Assembly (NCBI GenBank): GCA_019750335.1
Contig: JAIEOQ010000004.1
Span: 248,001 to 312,000 of the forward strand
DNA from: Candidatus Obscuribacterales bacterium
GTDB taxonomy: Bacteria > Cyanobacteriota > Vampirovibrionia > Obscuribacterales > Obscuribacteraceae
Length of the DNA: 64,000 nt
Direction: 5' to 3'
Both the position numbers and the translations under genes were made by a program. This document shows positions 19,716 to 28,702 of this stretch, piece after piece; positions within the stretch are counted from its first letter, which is position 1; each line of letters begins with the position of its first letter. The notes beneath the pieces were generated by a model that was given only the letters and a program-made list of their open reading frames with translations, was not told where the DNA came from and made no database searches.

Positions 19716-20249
19716 CTATTGATTATTGACCTTGCGCTCTATTTGCTTACGCAGGCGGATTCCTTTTGCCGTTATGGCAATTCCTGCTGCCAGGGGCAAG
19801 AACATGAAGATAAAGCCCAGGAGCGTCAAGTGAGGAAAGTATATAACCAATTGAGATAAAAGTATAAAAAGCACTAGGGCGATGCCGATTACGCTTAACA
19901 GCCAGCCGATTCGATTCTTGTAATCGTAAAAAATGAAGCCCAGACCGCAAAGCAGAATCAGCAATGGTAATCCGGCCCCACTTGAATTGAAGCCGAAAAT
20001 AGTCATCATGCCGCTGCCGACCCGGGCATGGTTGAAAACCATAAGCACGCCGACAGAAATCAGCATTAAGCCAAAAAGACACTGCAGATCGGATTTAAGC
20101 AGAAGCTTGTCTTGATCACTGGCTAAAGCACAACCTAAAAGTTCTGTCCGAGCCTGATCGGTTGCCAAAGGCGGCAGCTTTCTCTCCTGACTCAATGAAG
20201 CTTCAAGCTCTTGTAGTTTATTTGTGATTTCAATTTCTTTTTCGTCCAC
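19716..20249 (-). CDS. Membrane protein with about four transmembrane helices, unknown function
   Basis: A 177-residue protein starting at GTG. The first ~55 residues are charged and predicted helical (EKEIEITNKLQELEASLSQE), followed by hydrophobic segments around LFGLMLISVGVLMVF, LPLLILLCGLGFIFYDY, IGWLLSVIGIALVLFILL and LTLLGFIFMFLPLAAGIAI. The C-terminus is basic. No family recognised. It is the first gene of the fadJ-thpR operon (9 bases before fadJ). Confidence 0.7.
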   Translation of the reverse strand: MDEKEIEITNKLQELEASLSQERKLPPLATDQARTELLGCALASDQDKLLLKSDLQCLFGLMLISVGVLMVFNHARVGSGMMTIFGFNSSGAGLPLLILLCGLGFIFYDYKNRIGWLLSVIGIALVLFILLSQLVIYFPHLTLLGFIFMFLPLAAGIAITAKGIRLRKQIERKVNNQ

Positions 20250-20489
20250 AGTTATGTGAAATCTCTTGATATCGTTGGGCCTAATTCTTGAACTATTATG
20301 GCCGAAGATGAGAATTTGGCCACAATTTCTACTTTTCTACTAGAATGGCTACTAAGACACCGCCTAAAAACCGTATTGGCGGCCCGAAATAAATTTGCAA
20401 AAAACTTTGCCGCAACAAGACTGGCCCGGTATTCCCAGGGGTATATAGCAAATAGCTCCCCGGGTACTTCTAGGAAGGACACCTGAATC

Positions 20490-21872
20490 ATGATTTTGGC
20501 GTTCCGGAGGAACTTTAGCTTCCTCTTGCTTGCTTTGGTATTTTGTCTTGGGCAGCAAGCTCAAGCAACAAGCGATCGTGATGACACTCCGGCAGGTCTA
20601 GGTCCTGGCGCCGGTGTTTGGGCTAATCTTTGGAATTATCCGACAGGCGATTTAGATCTGTATGCGCGAGATTTAGAGTCCCACGGCATCAAAAACCTTT
20701 TTATTCAGACATCGCGCAGTACTACAGAAGCAATTAAATATCCGGAAAAACTCGGACCACTCATTGATGCTTGTCATAAACGCGGAGTCAGAGTTATTGC
20801 TTGGTCTTTTGCTGAGCTAATTAATCCTGAGCTCGATGCGGACAAAATGATTGCTGCTGCTGAATTTACCAGTCCGGGCGGAGAGCATATTGATGCCATC
20901 GCTCCGAATATGGAGAAAAATTTGGAGCCTGGACGTATTGAAAGATACAGCAAACGTTTGCGCGCTCGTCTCGGACGCAGCTATCCGATGCTTGCTGTGG
21001 TCTACAGCCCGCTGAACAAGTGTGTTGAAGTGCAACGAATATCCTGGCCATTGCTGGCTCAATATTATGATGTCATTGCGCCGATGATTTACTGGAACAG
21101 CAAATATCAAAAGATCGAGCCTTACGCTTACACTGTTGAAACTATTCAAAAAATTCGACTGCTTTCCGGTAAATCGGACGTTGAAATCCATGCCATCGGT
21201 GATGGAATGGGAACCGATGCTGCGTCGATTACCAAATTTTTGCAGGCTTGCAAAGCTGCCGAAGCAACCGGTGTCAGTTTGTATCCCAATCAAAAAATGA
21301 CTGCGGAACAAACCAGAGTTCTGGCTGGTCATTCGGATTATGTGCCAGCTAATTCAAAAGTTCGTTTAGTGGCATTTCGTGAATTTGTGCAAAAAGGAGC
21401 GCTACCTGAACCGCCTAAGCGGGATCCTTCTCAAGTCATTAATCGCGGAGATTTTTATCAGCTTGTAGTCAGGCAGATGTCGCCGGCTTTTATGCAAGCG
21501 CATACTCGCAATGCGCATGCTCATCCGCGGGATAACAACCCGGCTGTAGCTGCTGCCTGCCGTGAGGCTGACGGACCGAGAGCTTTGCAGATTCTGTCCA
21601 GTCATGGGCTCCTGGTTGACTCGATTTTGGCTCAACAAGCACTTTATACGCCGATTACAAGCGGCGAAGCGACGACGCTTTTAGCTAAGGTTGTGGAGCT
21701 TGGCGAGCAAAAAAATCCGGTTCGAGTACGTTCGCCAAAAGGACGGCTTGATCGTTGGTTTATACCGCCGGCTCACGCTGAAAATAATTTCTTGACTGAG
21801 TCCGGCGCGCGTCCGCTTAATTATTTCGAGGCCTCGCACATGGTTCTTCAAGCTGGTTTTGCCTTGCGCTAA
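20490..21872 (+). CDS. Secreted glycoside-hydrolase-like (TIM-barrel) protein with SLH-like C-terminus
   Basis: Signal peptide (FSFLLLALVFCLGQQAQA) followed by a TIM-barrel-like domain (about residues 35-300): GVWANLWNYPTGDLDLYARD, HGIKNLFIQTSRST, HKRGVRVIAWSFAE, YDVIAPMIYWN. These beta-strand-end patterns resemble the uncharacterised putative glycoside hydrolase group related to GH18/DUF4015. The last ~140 residues contain INRGDFYQLVVR and PITSGEATTLLAKVVEL, which look like degenerate S-layer-homology units. The enzyme may act on cell-surface glycans. A 240-base spacer with no assigned gene separates it from the divergent membrane protein gene. Confidence 0.65.
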   Translation: MILAFRRNFSFLLLALVFCLGQQAQATSDRDDTPAGLGPGAGVWANLWNYPTGDLDLYARDLESHGIKNLFIQTSRSTTEAIKYPEKLGPLIDACHKRGVRVIAWSFAELINPELDADKMIAAAEFTSPGGEHIDAIAPNMEKNLEPGRIERYSKRLRARLGRSYPMLAVVYSPLNKCVEVQRISWPLLAQYYDVIAPMIYWNSKYQKIEPYAYTVETIQKIRLLSGKSDVEIHAIGDGMGTDAASITKFLQACKAAEATGVSLYPNQKMTAEQTRVLAGHSDYVPANSKVRLVAFREFVQKGALPEPPKRDPSQVINRGDFYQLVVRQMSPAFMQAHTRNAHAHPRDNNPAVAAACREADGPRALQILSSHGLLVDSILAQQALYTPITSGEATTLLAKVVELGEQKNPVRVRSPKGRLDRWFIPPAHAENNFLTESGARPLNYFEASHMVLQAGFALR

Positions 21873-22023
21873 ATTTAGTTTTTTATGTTGTTTTCAGTCG
21901 TTTGAAAGAAGCAGGGACGGGTAGATTTCTCAATATATGAAGAACCGATTCTACAAATTTCAGCCCATCTGTGTCAGTTGTATTAATTTTGGCAATCCAT
22001 TAGAAACAAAGGTGTTATCCTTT

Positions 22024-22046
22024 GCGCCAGTGAATTTCATTGGCGC
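22024..22046. promoter_or_regulatory. Hairpin in the hpf leader
   Basis: Arms GCGCCAGTGA and TCATTGGCGC (one G-U pair) enclose a three-base loop, 55 bases before the hpf ATG. No U-run follows, so a leader regulatory hairpin or a start-proximal RNA stabiliser is likelier than a terminator. Confidence 0.45.
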
Positions 22047-22101
22047 CTGTCGGTGTTTTCAATAGACAATCGATAAAAGCATTGCATGAGGAGGTACTTT
22101 C

Positions 22102-22683
22102 ATGCACGTTACTGTAACAGGGCGAAATATTGACCTAACCACGTCGCTCAAAGACTATTTGATCGACAAACTAAAAAGAGCGCAAAAACATTTCGACCAT
22201 CCACTTGATGCTACTGCGCTTTTGAGCGTAGCCAAGAATCCTTCTATTGCCCAGAATCAAACTGCCGAAGTGACGCTTAAGGTCAACGGCACGGTTATTC
22301 GCGGTGAAGAATCAACTGAAAATATGTATGCGTCAATTGATTTGGTTGCTGACAAGATTGAGCGTCAGTTGCGCAAATATAAAACCCGCTATTGGGAAAG
22401 AGCAACCAAGGGACATAAAGATGGTGCTTCGGCTGTTGATGTCGGTGCTGAGGAAGATGACGATTTTTCAGTGCAGAAGGCAATCAAGTTTGATGACATC
22501 AAACCAAAAATGGTTCGTTCCAAGCGCTTTCCTTTAAAACCGATGAAGCCCGAAGAAGCGGCCAGTCATATGGACCTTCTGGGACATGACTTCTTTATGT
22601 TTATCAATTCGGAAAGCGGTCATGTGAATACGGTTTATCACCGGCGAGACGGTAACTACGGTCTAATTGAACCGGAAGTCTAA
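22102..22683 (+). CDS. hpf: Ribosome hibernation promoting factor, long form
   Basis: A 193-residue protein of the long HPF type. The N-terminal S30AE domain (about 1-100) binds the 30S decoding region and blocks mRNA/tRNA; the C-terminal domain (VRSKRFPLKPMKPEEAASHM through NYGLIEPE) dimerises to form 100S ribosomes. A strong ribosome binding site, GAGGAGGT, lies seven bases before ATG. The 229-base upstream spacer carries a stable hairpin at 22024-22046. Such proteins are made in stationary phase or starvation in other bacteria. Confidence 0.95.
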   Translation: MHVTVTGRNIDLTTSLKDYLIDKLKRAQKHFDHPLDATALLSVAKNPSIAQNQTAEVTLKVNGTVIRGEESTENMYASIDLVADKIERQLRKYKTRYWERATKGHKDGASAVDVGAEEDDDFSVQKAIKFDDIKPKMVRSKRFPLKPMKPEEAASHMDLLGHDFFMFINSESGHVNTVYHRRDGNYGLIEPEV

Positions 22684-22863
22684 CCGAGCTTTAAAATCAT
22701 CCTTTACATCCTGACAAGGGAACACCAGCTGTCAGGGGAAGTCTCTCCTTAATAGTTGTTCGATCTAGGGCTAAAGCTGTATCTATGACAACTTTGCTCA
22801 GATAAAATTCCTATTGAAGAAGACACTACCTTTGTTAGTTGAAAAGGGATTTCAAAGCAGGTT

Positions 22864-25800
22864 ATGGAAGACGCTTCGAAGTATGTAGGAAAAACCGGTA
22901 AGAAACTAATTGTCATGGCTGCTTTTGCCTTGATGCTTGACGGAGGTGTGACTGGATATAATCCGGCAAGCGCCACAAGCGATCAGGTTATTCGCTTGAA
23001 CAATGATGGTGTCAACGCTCTTAAGGCGAATAACTTTACTCTGGCGATCAATCGCTTTGATGCAGCCTTAAAGTTGGAGCCAGGCTACAAGCTTGCCCGG
23101 GAGAATTTGGCTATTGCCTACAACAATTACGGCATTGCCATGCAAAATACTCCAAGCGTGGCTTTGGGTCATTTTCATAAGTCGCTTTTTTACAGTCCGG
23201 AAAATCCAACTGCCATTCAAAATCTTGAAGTAACGATTCAGGCTTTAGGCAAAGACCCGCGCAAATTTGCCGATCGTATGGCATTAGGTAAACAATCACG
23301 CCAGAGCGGTGATTTTGAAGGCGCTGCGGTGGAATATGCTGCTGCTTTGACCATGAAAGACGATCCGAAACTGCGGGTTGATCTAGGCGATGTTTATCGT
23401 GTGCGTGACCAGATTGACCGAGCTATCGATCAGTATAAGTTGGCAGCAAACAATCCAAATCTGGATCCCGATACTCAAGCTCGAGCTTGGACCAGTCTTG
23501 GGCAGTGCTATCAAGCCAAGCAAGATTATCCGAATTCAGTTGCTGCTTATAACAAAGCCATCCTTATAGATCGTACGGATAAAGAAACCCTGGAGGCCAA
23601 TCGTGCCGTATGGGATGAAGCCGTACGCAAAGACCCGACCTCTTCTGATAACCATGTCGGACTTGGCCAAGCCTACGCTTATTTAGGTGACTTCGGTCAG
23701 GCTCAAGCTGAATATCGTCAAGCTTTGGTTTTTAACCCGCGCAATAATACAGCGCAAAAGTTACTTGCCAGTCTCGATGGTTCAAGACGTGATTTCGAGC
23801 GGGATCGTCATATCAATACCGGTGTCGATCTGCAAGGACGCAAACTTTATGACGCCGCTATAGCGGAATACAATCAAGCTTTAGGCATGGATCCGCGAAA
23901 CCCGGATATTTTGGCTAATATCGGTTCGGCTTTCCAGCAAAAAGAAGATTATCGTAACGCCATTGATTATTACAATAAAGCTCTAGCTGCGTTGCCTAGC
24001 CATCCTGCGGCGACACAAGGCTTAAAGGCTTCGAAAGACCTTTATCAACAAAAGCAACTTGATGATGCCTCAAACGCTGCTTCTACCGCTTTCAAAACAG
24101 GCAACTTCCAAGCTGCTCTTGGTCAGTATCAACAAATTCTTGCTTTGAATACAAGCGATCCGGCCGCGCACTATAACGTAGCGGCAACTTTGCAGCAAAT
24201 GAAACGTTTGGATGAGTCAATTGCTGAATATAAGCAAGCGGTAAATCTGGCTAAAGGCAAAGATAAGGACACTTATCAATCGGCATTGCAAAAAGCAATT
24301 CAGGATAAAGCTGATCCGATAATCGAACAAGCTGTGAAGAAGCATGGCGAGAAAGATTACAACACGGCAATTTCGCTTTATCAACAAGCTTTGTCTATGG
24401 TTCCGGATAATTTGAAAGTTATGTTCAACCTTGCCGGAGCTTATTATTCACGTCAGCAATTTGCTGATTCACAAAGAATATATGAGCAGCTTCTGCAAAA
24501 AGATCCCAAAGGTCAAATTGACGATCTCTGGTTCATCGGTACCATTCAAGAGAATGCCGGGCGCGGTAGCGATGCTCTGGCAACTTATAGCCGTTATGTT
24601 ACTGAAGCTAAGCTCGGCCCTTATATCGCTCAAGCGAAAGCACGGATAGAGGTGTTGCGTAAAGACCCGACTGATGTGCAAAAGATTCGCTCAGAAAATG
24701 AGTTAGCCCAAGACAAAGCAGCTGACGATGCTTACAAGCTGGCAATTCAAAAACAACAAGCTAAAGACTGGCAAGGTGCTGCCCAGCAGTATCAGCAAGC
24801 GATGTCCATTCATCCGAAAGAACCGGCTTATCCATTCGGTTTAGGTACGCTTTATCAACAGCAAGGTGATGTGGAATCAGCTTTGCGTTGGTATCAAACT
24901 GCCCTGGATTTAGCTAAATCAAGTCCGAAGACTGACAAGAAAACAATCGACGAATTCCAGGGCGCAGTTAAAGTGGCGATGGAGCTTAAAGCTAAACCAC
25001 TTGTTGAACAGGCTGTGGAAAAACAAACCGGTGGCGATAACGCCGGTGCAATCATGCTTTATAAACAAGCGCTTGAGCTGTTGCCTAACAACGCGCGAGT
25101 TTGGACTAATTTAGGTCAGGCTTATCAAATGACCGACGATTTTGCCAATGCGCGTCAAGCCTATCAAAAAGCTGTTGATTTGAACGCTAAAGACGAGTCA
25201 AACGATTGGTACTTAATCGGTGCTATCGATGAACACTTCGGTCAAGGCTCTCAAGCAATTGAGCATTATCGCAAATATATGGTAGCTAACCCTATGGGTT
25301 CCTTTGCTAAGTTGGCAAATGAGCGATTAAGTGCCCTGGCTAAAAATCCTGGCGATGTGCGTAAGCTGCCGACGCAGAATGAAATTAGAAGCTCGAAGCA
25401 AGCTCAAGATGAATTCGATCAAGGTTTGAAGTTGCAACAAGCAGGCAATGCCGCCGGGGCGATCCCGCATTATTTGCAAGCTGTGCAAGCTCGTCCGAGC
25501 GAACCGGCTTACATTTATGCTTTAGGTACGGCCTATCAAGCTGCCGGTGATATAGACAAAGCTGTTGAATCCTATAACAAAGCAATTTCGCTTGACAGCA
25601 AAAATCCGGCGTACAAAAAAGCGCTTGATGATAGCAAAGACCTGCAAGCCGGGCCGATTGTCGATGAAGCTCTGAAGAAATTCCAAGCTGGCGATCCGGC
25701 TGGTGCCGCCGAGCTCTATGCACGGGCACTGCAGGTAGTGCCAAACAATGCGCGCATGCATACAAGTCGTGCTGCTGCGCTGCAAGCTGCTGACGATTTC

Positions 25801-27333
25801 CGCGGCGCTAAAGATGAATATCAAAAAGCTTACGATCTTGATCCGAAAGCAGAGCGTGAAAATCTGTATTTCATCGCCGCTCTTGCTGAAACTTTTGGAC
25901 AAGGCGGGCCAGCGCTCGGTACTTATCGTAAATATTTGACCGAAGTGCCGACCGGACAATATCTGTCTTATGCCAAAGATCGGGTGACTGCGCTTTCCAA
26001 AGATGTAACCAAAACGGTTAAAATTCCGACTTCAACTGAACAAAAAGCAGCCGGTCAGATTCAAGAAATCTTTGATCGCTCACTTAAAGCTCAGCAAGGC
26101 GGCAACTATAAAGAAGCGATTGAAGGTTATAGCCAGCTGACTAATATGATGCCGAAAGAAGCTTCTTATTGGTACGCTTTAGGTACTGCTTATCAAGCTG
26201 CGCAACAAATGGACGACGCCGCTGCCTCTTATCAAAAAGCAGCTCAGCTTGAGCCTGCAAACGCTGATTACAAAAAAGCTGCCTTGGCTGCTGTTGACAT
26301 AAAAGCAGCACCGATTGTAGACGAAGCTGTTAGAAAACAAAACTCCGGTGATTTAGCCGGTGCCATTGCTGGTTATCGCCAAGCAATTTCTTTAGTGCCT
26401 AACAATGCTCGTTTGTACACTAATTTGGCAAGCGCCATGCAAGCCAACGACGATTTTGCCGGTGCGCGCGAGCAGTTCCAAAAAGCTTTGACCATGGATC
26501 GCAAAGGTGAAGTGGAAAACTGGTACTACTTAGGTGTGCTTGATGAAAACTTCGGTCGTGGTGCTCAAGCATTGCAAGATTACCGAACTTACGCTGCTGA
26601 AGCTCCGCGCGGACCGAACATTCAGTTAGCTCAGCAACGTATGCGCGAACTGCAAGTCAATCCGAACAAGACTCAAAAACTTGTGACCAATGCTGAGCAA
26701 CAAAAAGCTGCGCAAACAAATCAAGCTTATGACGATGCTGTAAAACTACAGCAAGAAGGCAAGCTTGACGAAGCTGAAGCTAAGTACAAAGAAGCTTTGC
26801 AGTTGGCGCCGAATGAAGCAAGCATTTGGTATGGATTGGGAACGCTTTATCAAAACAAAAACAATGTCGATGAAGCAATAAGAGCTTACGAAAAAGCCAG
26901 CCAACTTAATCCGAAAGAAGCTTCGTTCAAGCAGTATCTGCAAGGGATGAAACAAGCTAAAGCAGCGCCTCTATTGGAAGCTGCATTTAAGAAACAAACA
27001 ACACCTGATGCTAAAGGTGGTTATGATTTAGCTGGTGCCATCGCTGATTACGAAGCGGCCTTACGTATAAGCGACGATGCTGCTACTCGTTTGAACTTGG
27101 GCACAGCCTATCAAGGCAATAACAATCTGCCTAAAGCGCTCGAGAATTACAAAAAAGCTTTGGTGATGGATCCGAACCAAACAGACGCTTTCTATTACAG
27201 CGGTACTTTGTATGAGGCGATGAAACAACCGGCATTAGCTGCTGGCGAGTACAAACGCTATTTAGCTAAAGCGCCGACTGGGCAGAACGCAGCAGCATGC
27301 CGCGATCGTTTGAAAGTGCTTGGCGTTAAATAA
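22864..27333 (+). CDS. Giant secreted TPR protein with 219-residue super-repeats
   Basis: A 1489-residue protein with an N-terminal hydrophobic segment (LIVMAAFALMLDGG) that looks like a signal peptide or anchor, then TPR units to the C-terminus. The repeats include EALKANNFTLAI-like and YYKALALDP-like units, with Asn/Gln/Ala-rich composition. From about residue 609 the TPRs are organised in a higher-order unit of 219-227 residues, each opening with a short non-TPR linker ending in N-E or E-Q and each containing a LPNNAR-W/L-TNLG segment and an FGQG/FGRG segment. No catalytic motif is present. It is a scaffold candidate at the envelope; its partners are unknown. Confidence 0.85.
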   Translation: MEDASKYVGKTGKKLIVMAAFALMLDGGVTGYNPASATSDQVIRLNNDGVNALKANNFTLAINRFDAALKLEPGYKLARENLAIAYNNYGIAMQNTPSVALGHFHKSLFYSPENPTAIQNLEVTIQALGKDPRKFADRMALGKQSRQSGDFEGAAVEYAAALTMKDDPKLRVDLGDVYRVRDQIDRAIDQYKLAANNPNLDPDTQARAWTSLGQCYQAKQDYPNSVAAYNKAILIDRTDKETLEANRAVWDEAVRKDPTSSDNHVGLGQAYAYLGDFGQAQAEYRQALVFNPRNNTAQKLLASLDGSRRDFERDRHINTGVDLQGRKLYDAAIAEYNQALGMDPRNPDILANIGSAFQQKEDYRNAIDYYNKALAALPSHPAATQGLKASKDLYQQKQLDDASNAASTAFKTGNFQAALGQYQQILALNTSDPAAHYNVAATLQQMKRLDESIAEYKQAVNLAKGKDKDTYQSALQKAIQDKADPIIEQAVKKHGEKDYNTAISLYQQALSMVPDNLKVMFNLAGAYYSRQQFADSQRIYEQLLQKDPKGQIDDLWFIGTIQENAGRGSDALATYSRYVTEAKLGPYIAQAKARIEVLRKDPTDVQKIRSENELAQDKAADDAYKLAIQKQQAKDWQGAAQQYQQAMSIHPKEPAYPFGLGTLYQQQGDVESALRWYQTALDLAKSSPKTDKKTIDEFQGAVKVAMELKAKPLVEQAVEKQTGGDNAGAIMLYKQALELLPNNARVWTNLGQAYQMTDDFANARQAYQKAVDLNAKDESNDWYLIGAIDEHFGQGSQAIEHYRKYMVANPMGSFAKLANERLSALAKNPGDVRKLPTQNEIRSSKQAQDEFDQGLKLQQAGNAAGAIPHYLQAVQARPSEPAYIYALGTAYQAAGDIDKAVESYNKAISLDSKNPAYKKALDDSKDLQAGPIVDEALKKFQAGDPAGAAELYARALQVVPNNARMHTSRAAALQAADDFRGAKDEYQKAYDLDPKAERENLYFIAALAETFGQGGPALGTYRKYLTEVPTGQYLSYAKDRVTALSKDVTKTVKIPTSTEQKAAGQIQEIFDRSLKAQQGGNYKEAIEGYSQLTNMMPKEASYWYALGTAYQAAQQMDDAAASYQKAAQLEPANADYKKAALAAVDIKAAPIVDEAVRKQNSGDLAGAIAGYRQAISLVPNNARLYTNLASAMQANDDFAGAREQFQKALTMDRKGEVENWYYLGVLDENFGRGAQALQDYRTYAAEAPRGPNIQLAQQRMRELQVNPNKTQKLVTNAEQQKAAQTNQAYDDAVKLQQEGKLDEAEAKYKEALQLAPNEASIWYGLGTLYQNKNNVDEAIRAYEKASQLNPKEASFKQYLQGMKQAKAAPLLEAAFKKQTTPDAKGGYDLAGAIADYEAALRISDDAATRLNLGTAYQGNNNLPKALENYKKALVMDPNQTDAFYYSGTLYEAMKQPALAAGEYKRYLAKAPTGQNAAACRDRLKVLGVK
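24688..26682 (+). repeat. Three in-frame super-repeats of 681, 657 and 657 bp (a fourth partial copy follows)
   Basis: Equivalent codons of the inter-unit linker occur at 24688, 25369, 26026 and 26683, giving spacings of 681, 657 and 657 bases (227, 219 and 219 residues). The copies differ in DNA sequence much more than in periodicity, so they are old internal duplications rather than recent tandem repeats. Confidence 0.75.
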
Positions 27334-27460
27334 TTAGAGAATAACTCTACTAGTCGAGCTCAGAGTGATGCACTGAGTTGCGTGGCTCGGATTTTTGTCT
27401 GCCTTCGGCTAGGTAATTAGGGATTTGCTGTTTCTCAGAGGTCTGACTGAACTTCTGAAT

Positions 27461-28585
27461 TTATTGCTCAGTATCCGTGCTGTCGAGCTCGGACTCTTCG
27501 TCAGAATCGATGCTGTTTGATCGACGATAGTCGTTCAAGTTCTGTTTTTCTTTGCGGCGCGAATTGGTGCGAAAACGTTCGTTTAAGCGCGGGATTACGC
27601 GCGACTTACCGGTGCTGCCGCCGCCGACTTTTTTGCTGCCGCCATCAATTTTTTGCGATGTTTCTTTATAGGCTGCCGCGGCATTTTGGGCGTCAGCAAC
27701 GATTACGGCATAGCTTTCGTAGCGTGAAGGAGCAATTTTAGAAAGATTGGCCAAAACGTGGCAACCGTCTTCCACTATATGTAGGCAGTTGGAGAATTTG
27801 CATTCTTGGGCTAACGGAATAAGCTCGGGAAACTGCCAGGCGACATCTTTTGGCTCGGGATGGCTTAATTCACCGATATTGAAACCGGGTGTGTCGGCGA
27901 TCCACCCGGAGTCGGAGCTTGGATTTTGCTTATCCGGAACTTTGTATAGTTCGCAATATGTAGTTGTGTGTCGGCCAACCTGAAGCTCTTCGTTTAGATC
28001 TACCTTAAGATTCAAGTCGGGTATGAGCAAGTTAATCAAGCTTGATTTGCCCACCCCTGACGGTCCGATGAACATGGAGCTTTGTTTGCCCAGATGCTGG
28101 CGTAAGTCTTCAATCCCTCTACCAGTCTTGGCTGAGACAAAAAGAACCTCGTAGTCAAGTGGTTTATAAATCTTTCGTAAAGCTTCCAGCTCGTCCTCTT
28201 CGGCTAAATCGCATTTGTTGATGCAGATGAAACTCCGCACTGCGTCTAGCTCTAGCTGTACATTTACCAGGTAGCGATCACTTAAAAGCGGGTTCCATTC
28301 GGGCTGACGTATGGACTGTACAATGAAGACTTGGTCCAAGTTCGCTAGATATGGACGGGTGAGCAAGTTACGCCTGGTTAGTCTGGCTGTAATCACTCCG
28401 CTGCCTTGAGCGCCGGAAACCTGCCCCAGTTCCACTTCTGAGACCTCGACGTCATCGCCTGTGACTACCGAGACACCTTCTTTTTTTAGGCGGGCACGAA
28501 GCGGACAAAGGAGAATCGTATTAGTCTCCGTGGTCTGAACCAGGTAACCACCAGCGTGTCTTCTCAGTACTTTTCCTGTGATCAA
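27461..28585 (-). CDS. rsgA: Small ribosomal subunit biogenesis GTPase
   Basis: RsgA is a circularly permuted GTPase that checks late 30S assembly. Seen in order: OB-fold (TGKVLRRHAGGYLV), G4 INKCDL, G5 SAKTGRG, G1 GPSGVGKSSLINLL, G3 DTPGF, and the zinc-binding CKFSNCLHIVEDGCHV. The longest frame starts at ATG 28681, but its first 32 residues are hydrophobic and atypical; TTG 28585 has GGAG seven bases upstream and begins right before the OB-fold, so it is preferred (374 residues). The C-terminus carries an unusual extra ~60 residues, basic then strongly acidic (DSDEESELDSTDTEQ). It is divergent from typA. Confidence 0.9.
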   Translation of the reverse strand: MITGKVLRRHAGGYLVQTTETNTILLCPLRARLKKEGVSVVTGDDVEVSEVELGQVSGAQGSGVITARLTRRNLLTRPYLANLDQVFIVQSIRQPEWNPLLSDRYLVNVQLELDAVRSFICINKCDLAEEDELEALRKIYKPLDYEVLFVSAKTGRGIEDLRQHLGKQSSMFIGPSGVGKSSLINLLIPDLNLKVDLNEELQVGRHTTTYCELYKVPDKQNPSSDSGWIADTPGFNIGELSHPEPKDVAWQFPELIPLAQECKFSNCLHIVEDGCHVLANLSKIAPSRYESYAVIVADAQNAAAAYKETSQKIDGGSKKVGGGSTGKSRVIPRLNERFRTNSRRKEKQNLNDYRRSNSIDSDEESELDSTDTEQ

Positions 28586-28702
28586 TGAGCTACTCCGGCT
28601 CAAATGAAATAAACGATAGGCATTGAAACTACAGGTAAAGCATACAATAACCATTTCCAGTTGAGCGACGATTTGAGACAATAAAGAACCTTTGGAGACA
28701 CT

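Noticed and set aside
20298..20486. 62-residue plus-strand frame in the spacer before the glycoside-hydrolase-like gene
   Set aside because: No ribosome binding site, no family pattern; probably chance in a divergent promoter region.
22710..22736. CCTGACA/TGTCAGG inverted repeat after hpf as a terminator
   Set aside because: Thirteen-base loop and no U-run; pairing is weak.
25385..25959. Long minus-strand frames within the giant TPR gene
   Set aside because: Shadows arising from biased codon use in the TPR repeats.
27355..27399. CGAGC...GCTCG with inner CTCAG/CTGAG after the giant TPR gene, ahead of GATTTTTG, as a terminator
   Set aside because: Interrupted stem with a long asymmetric bulge; possible but not convincing.
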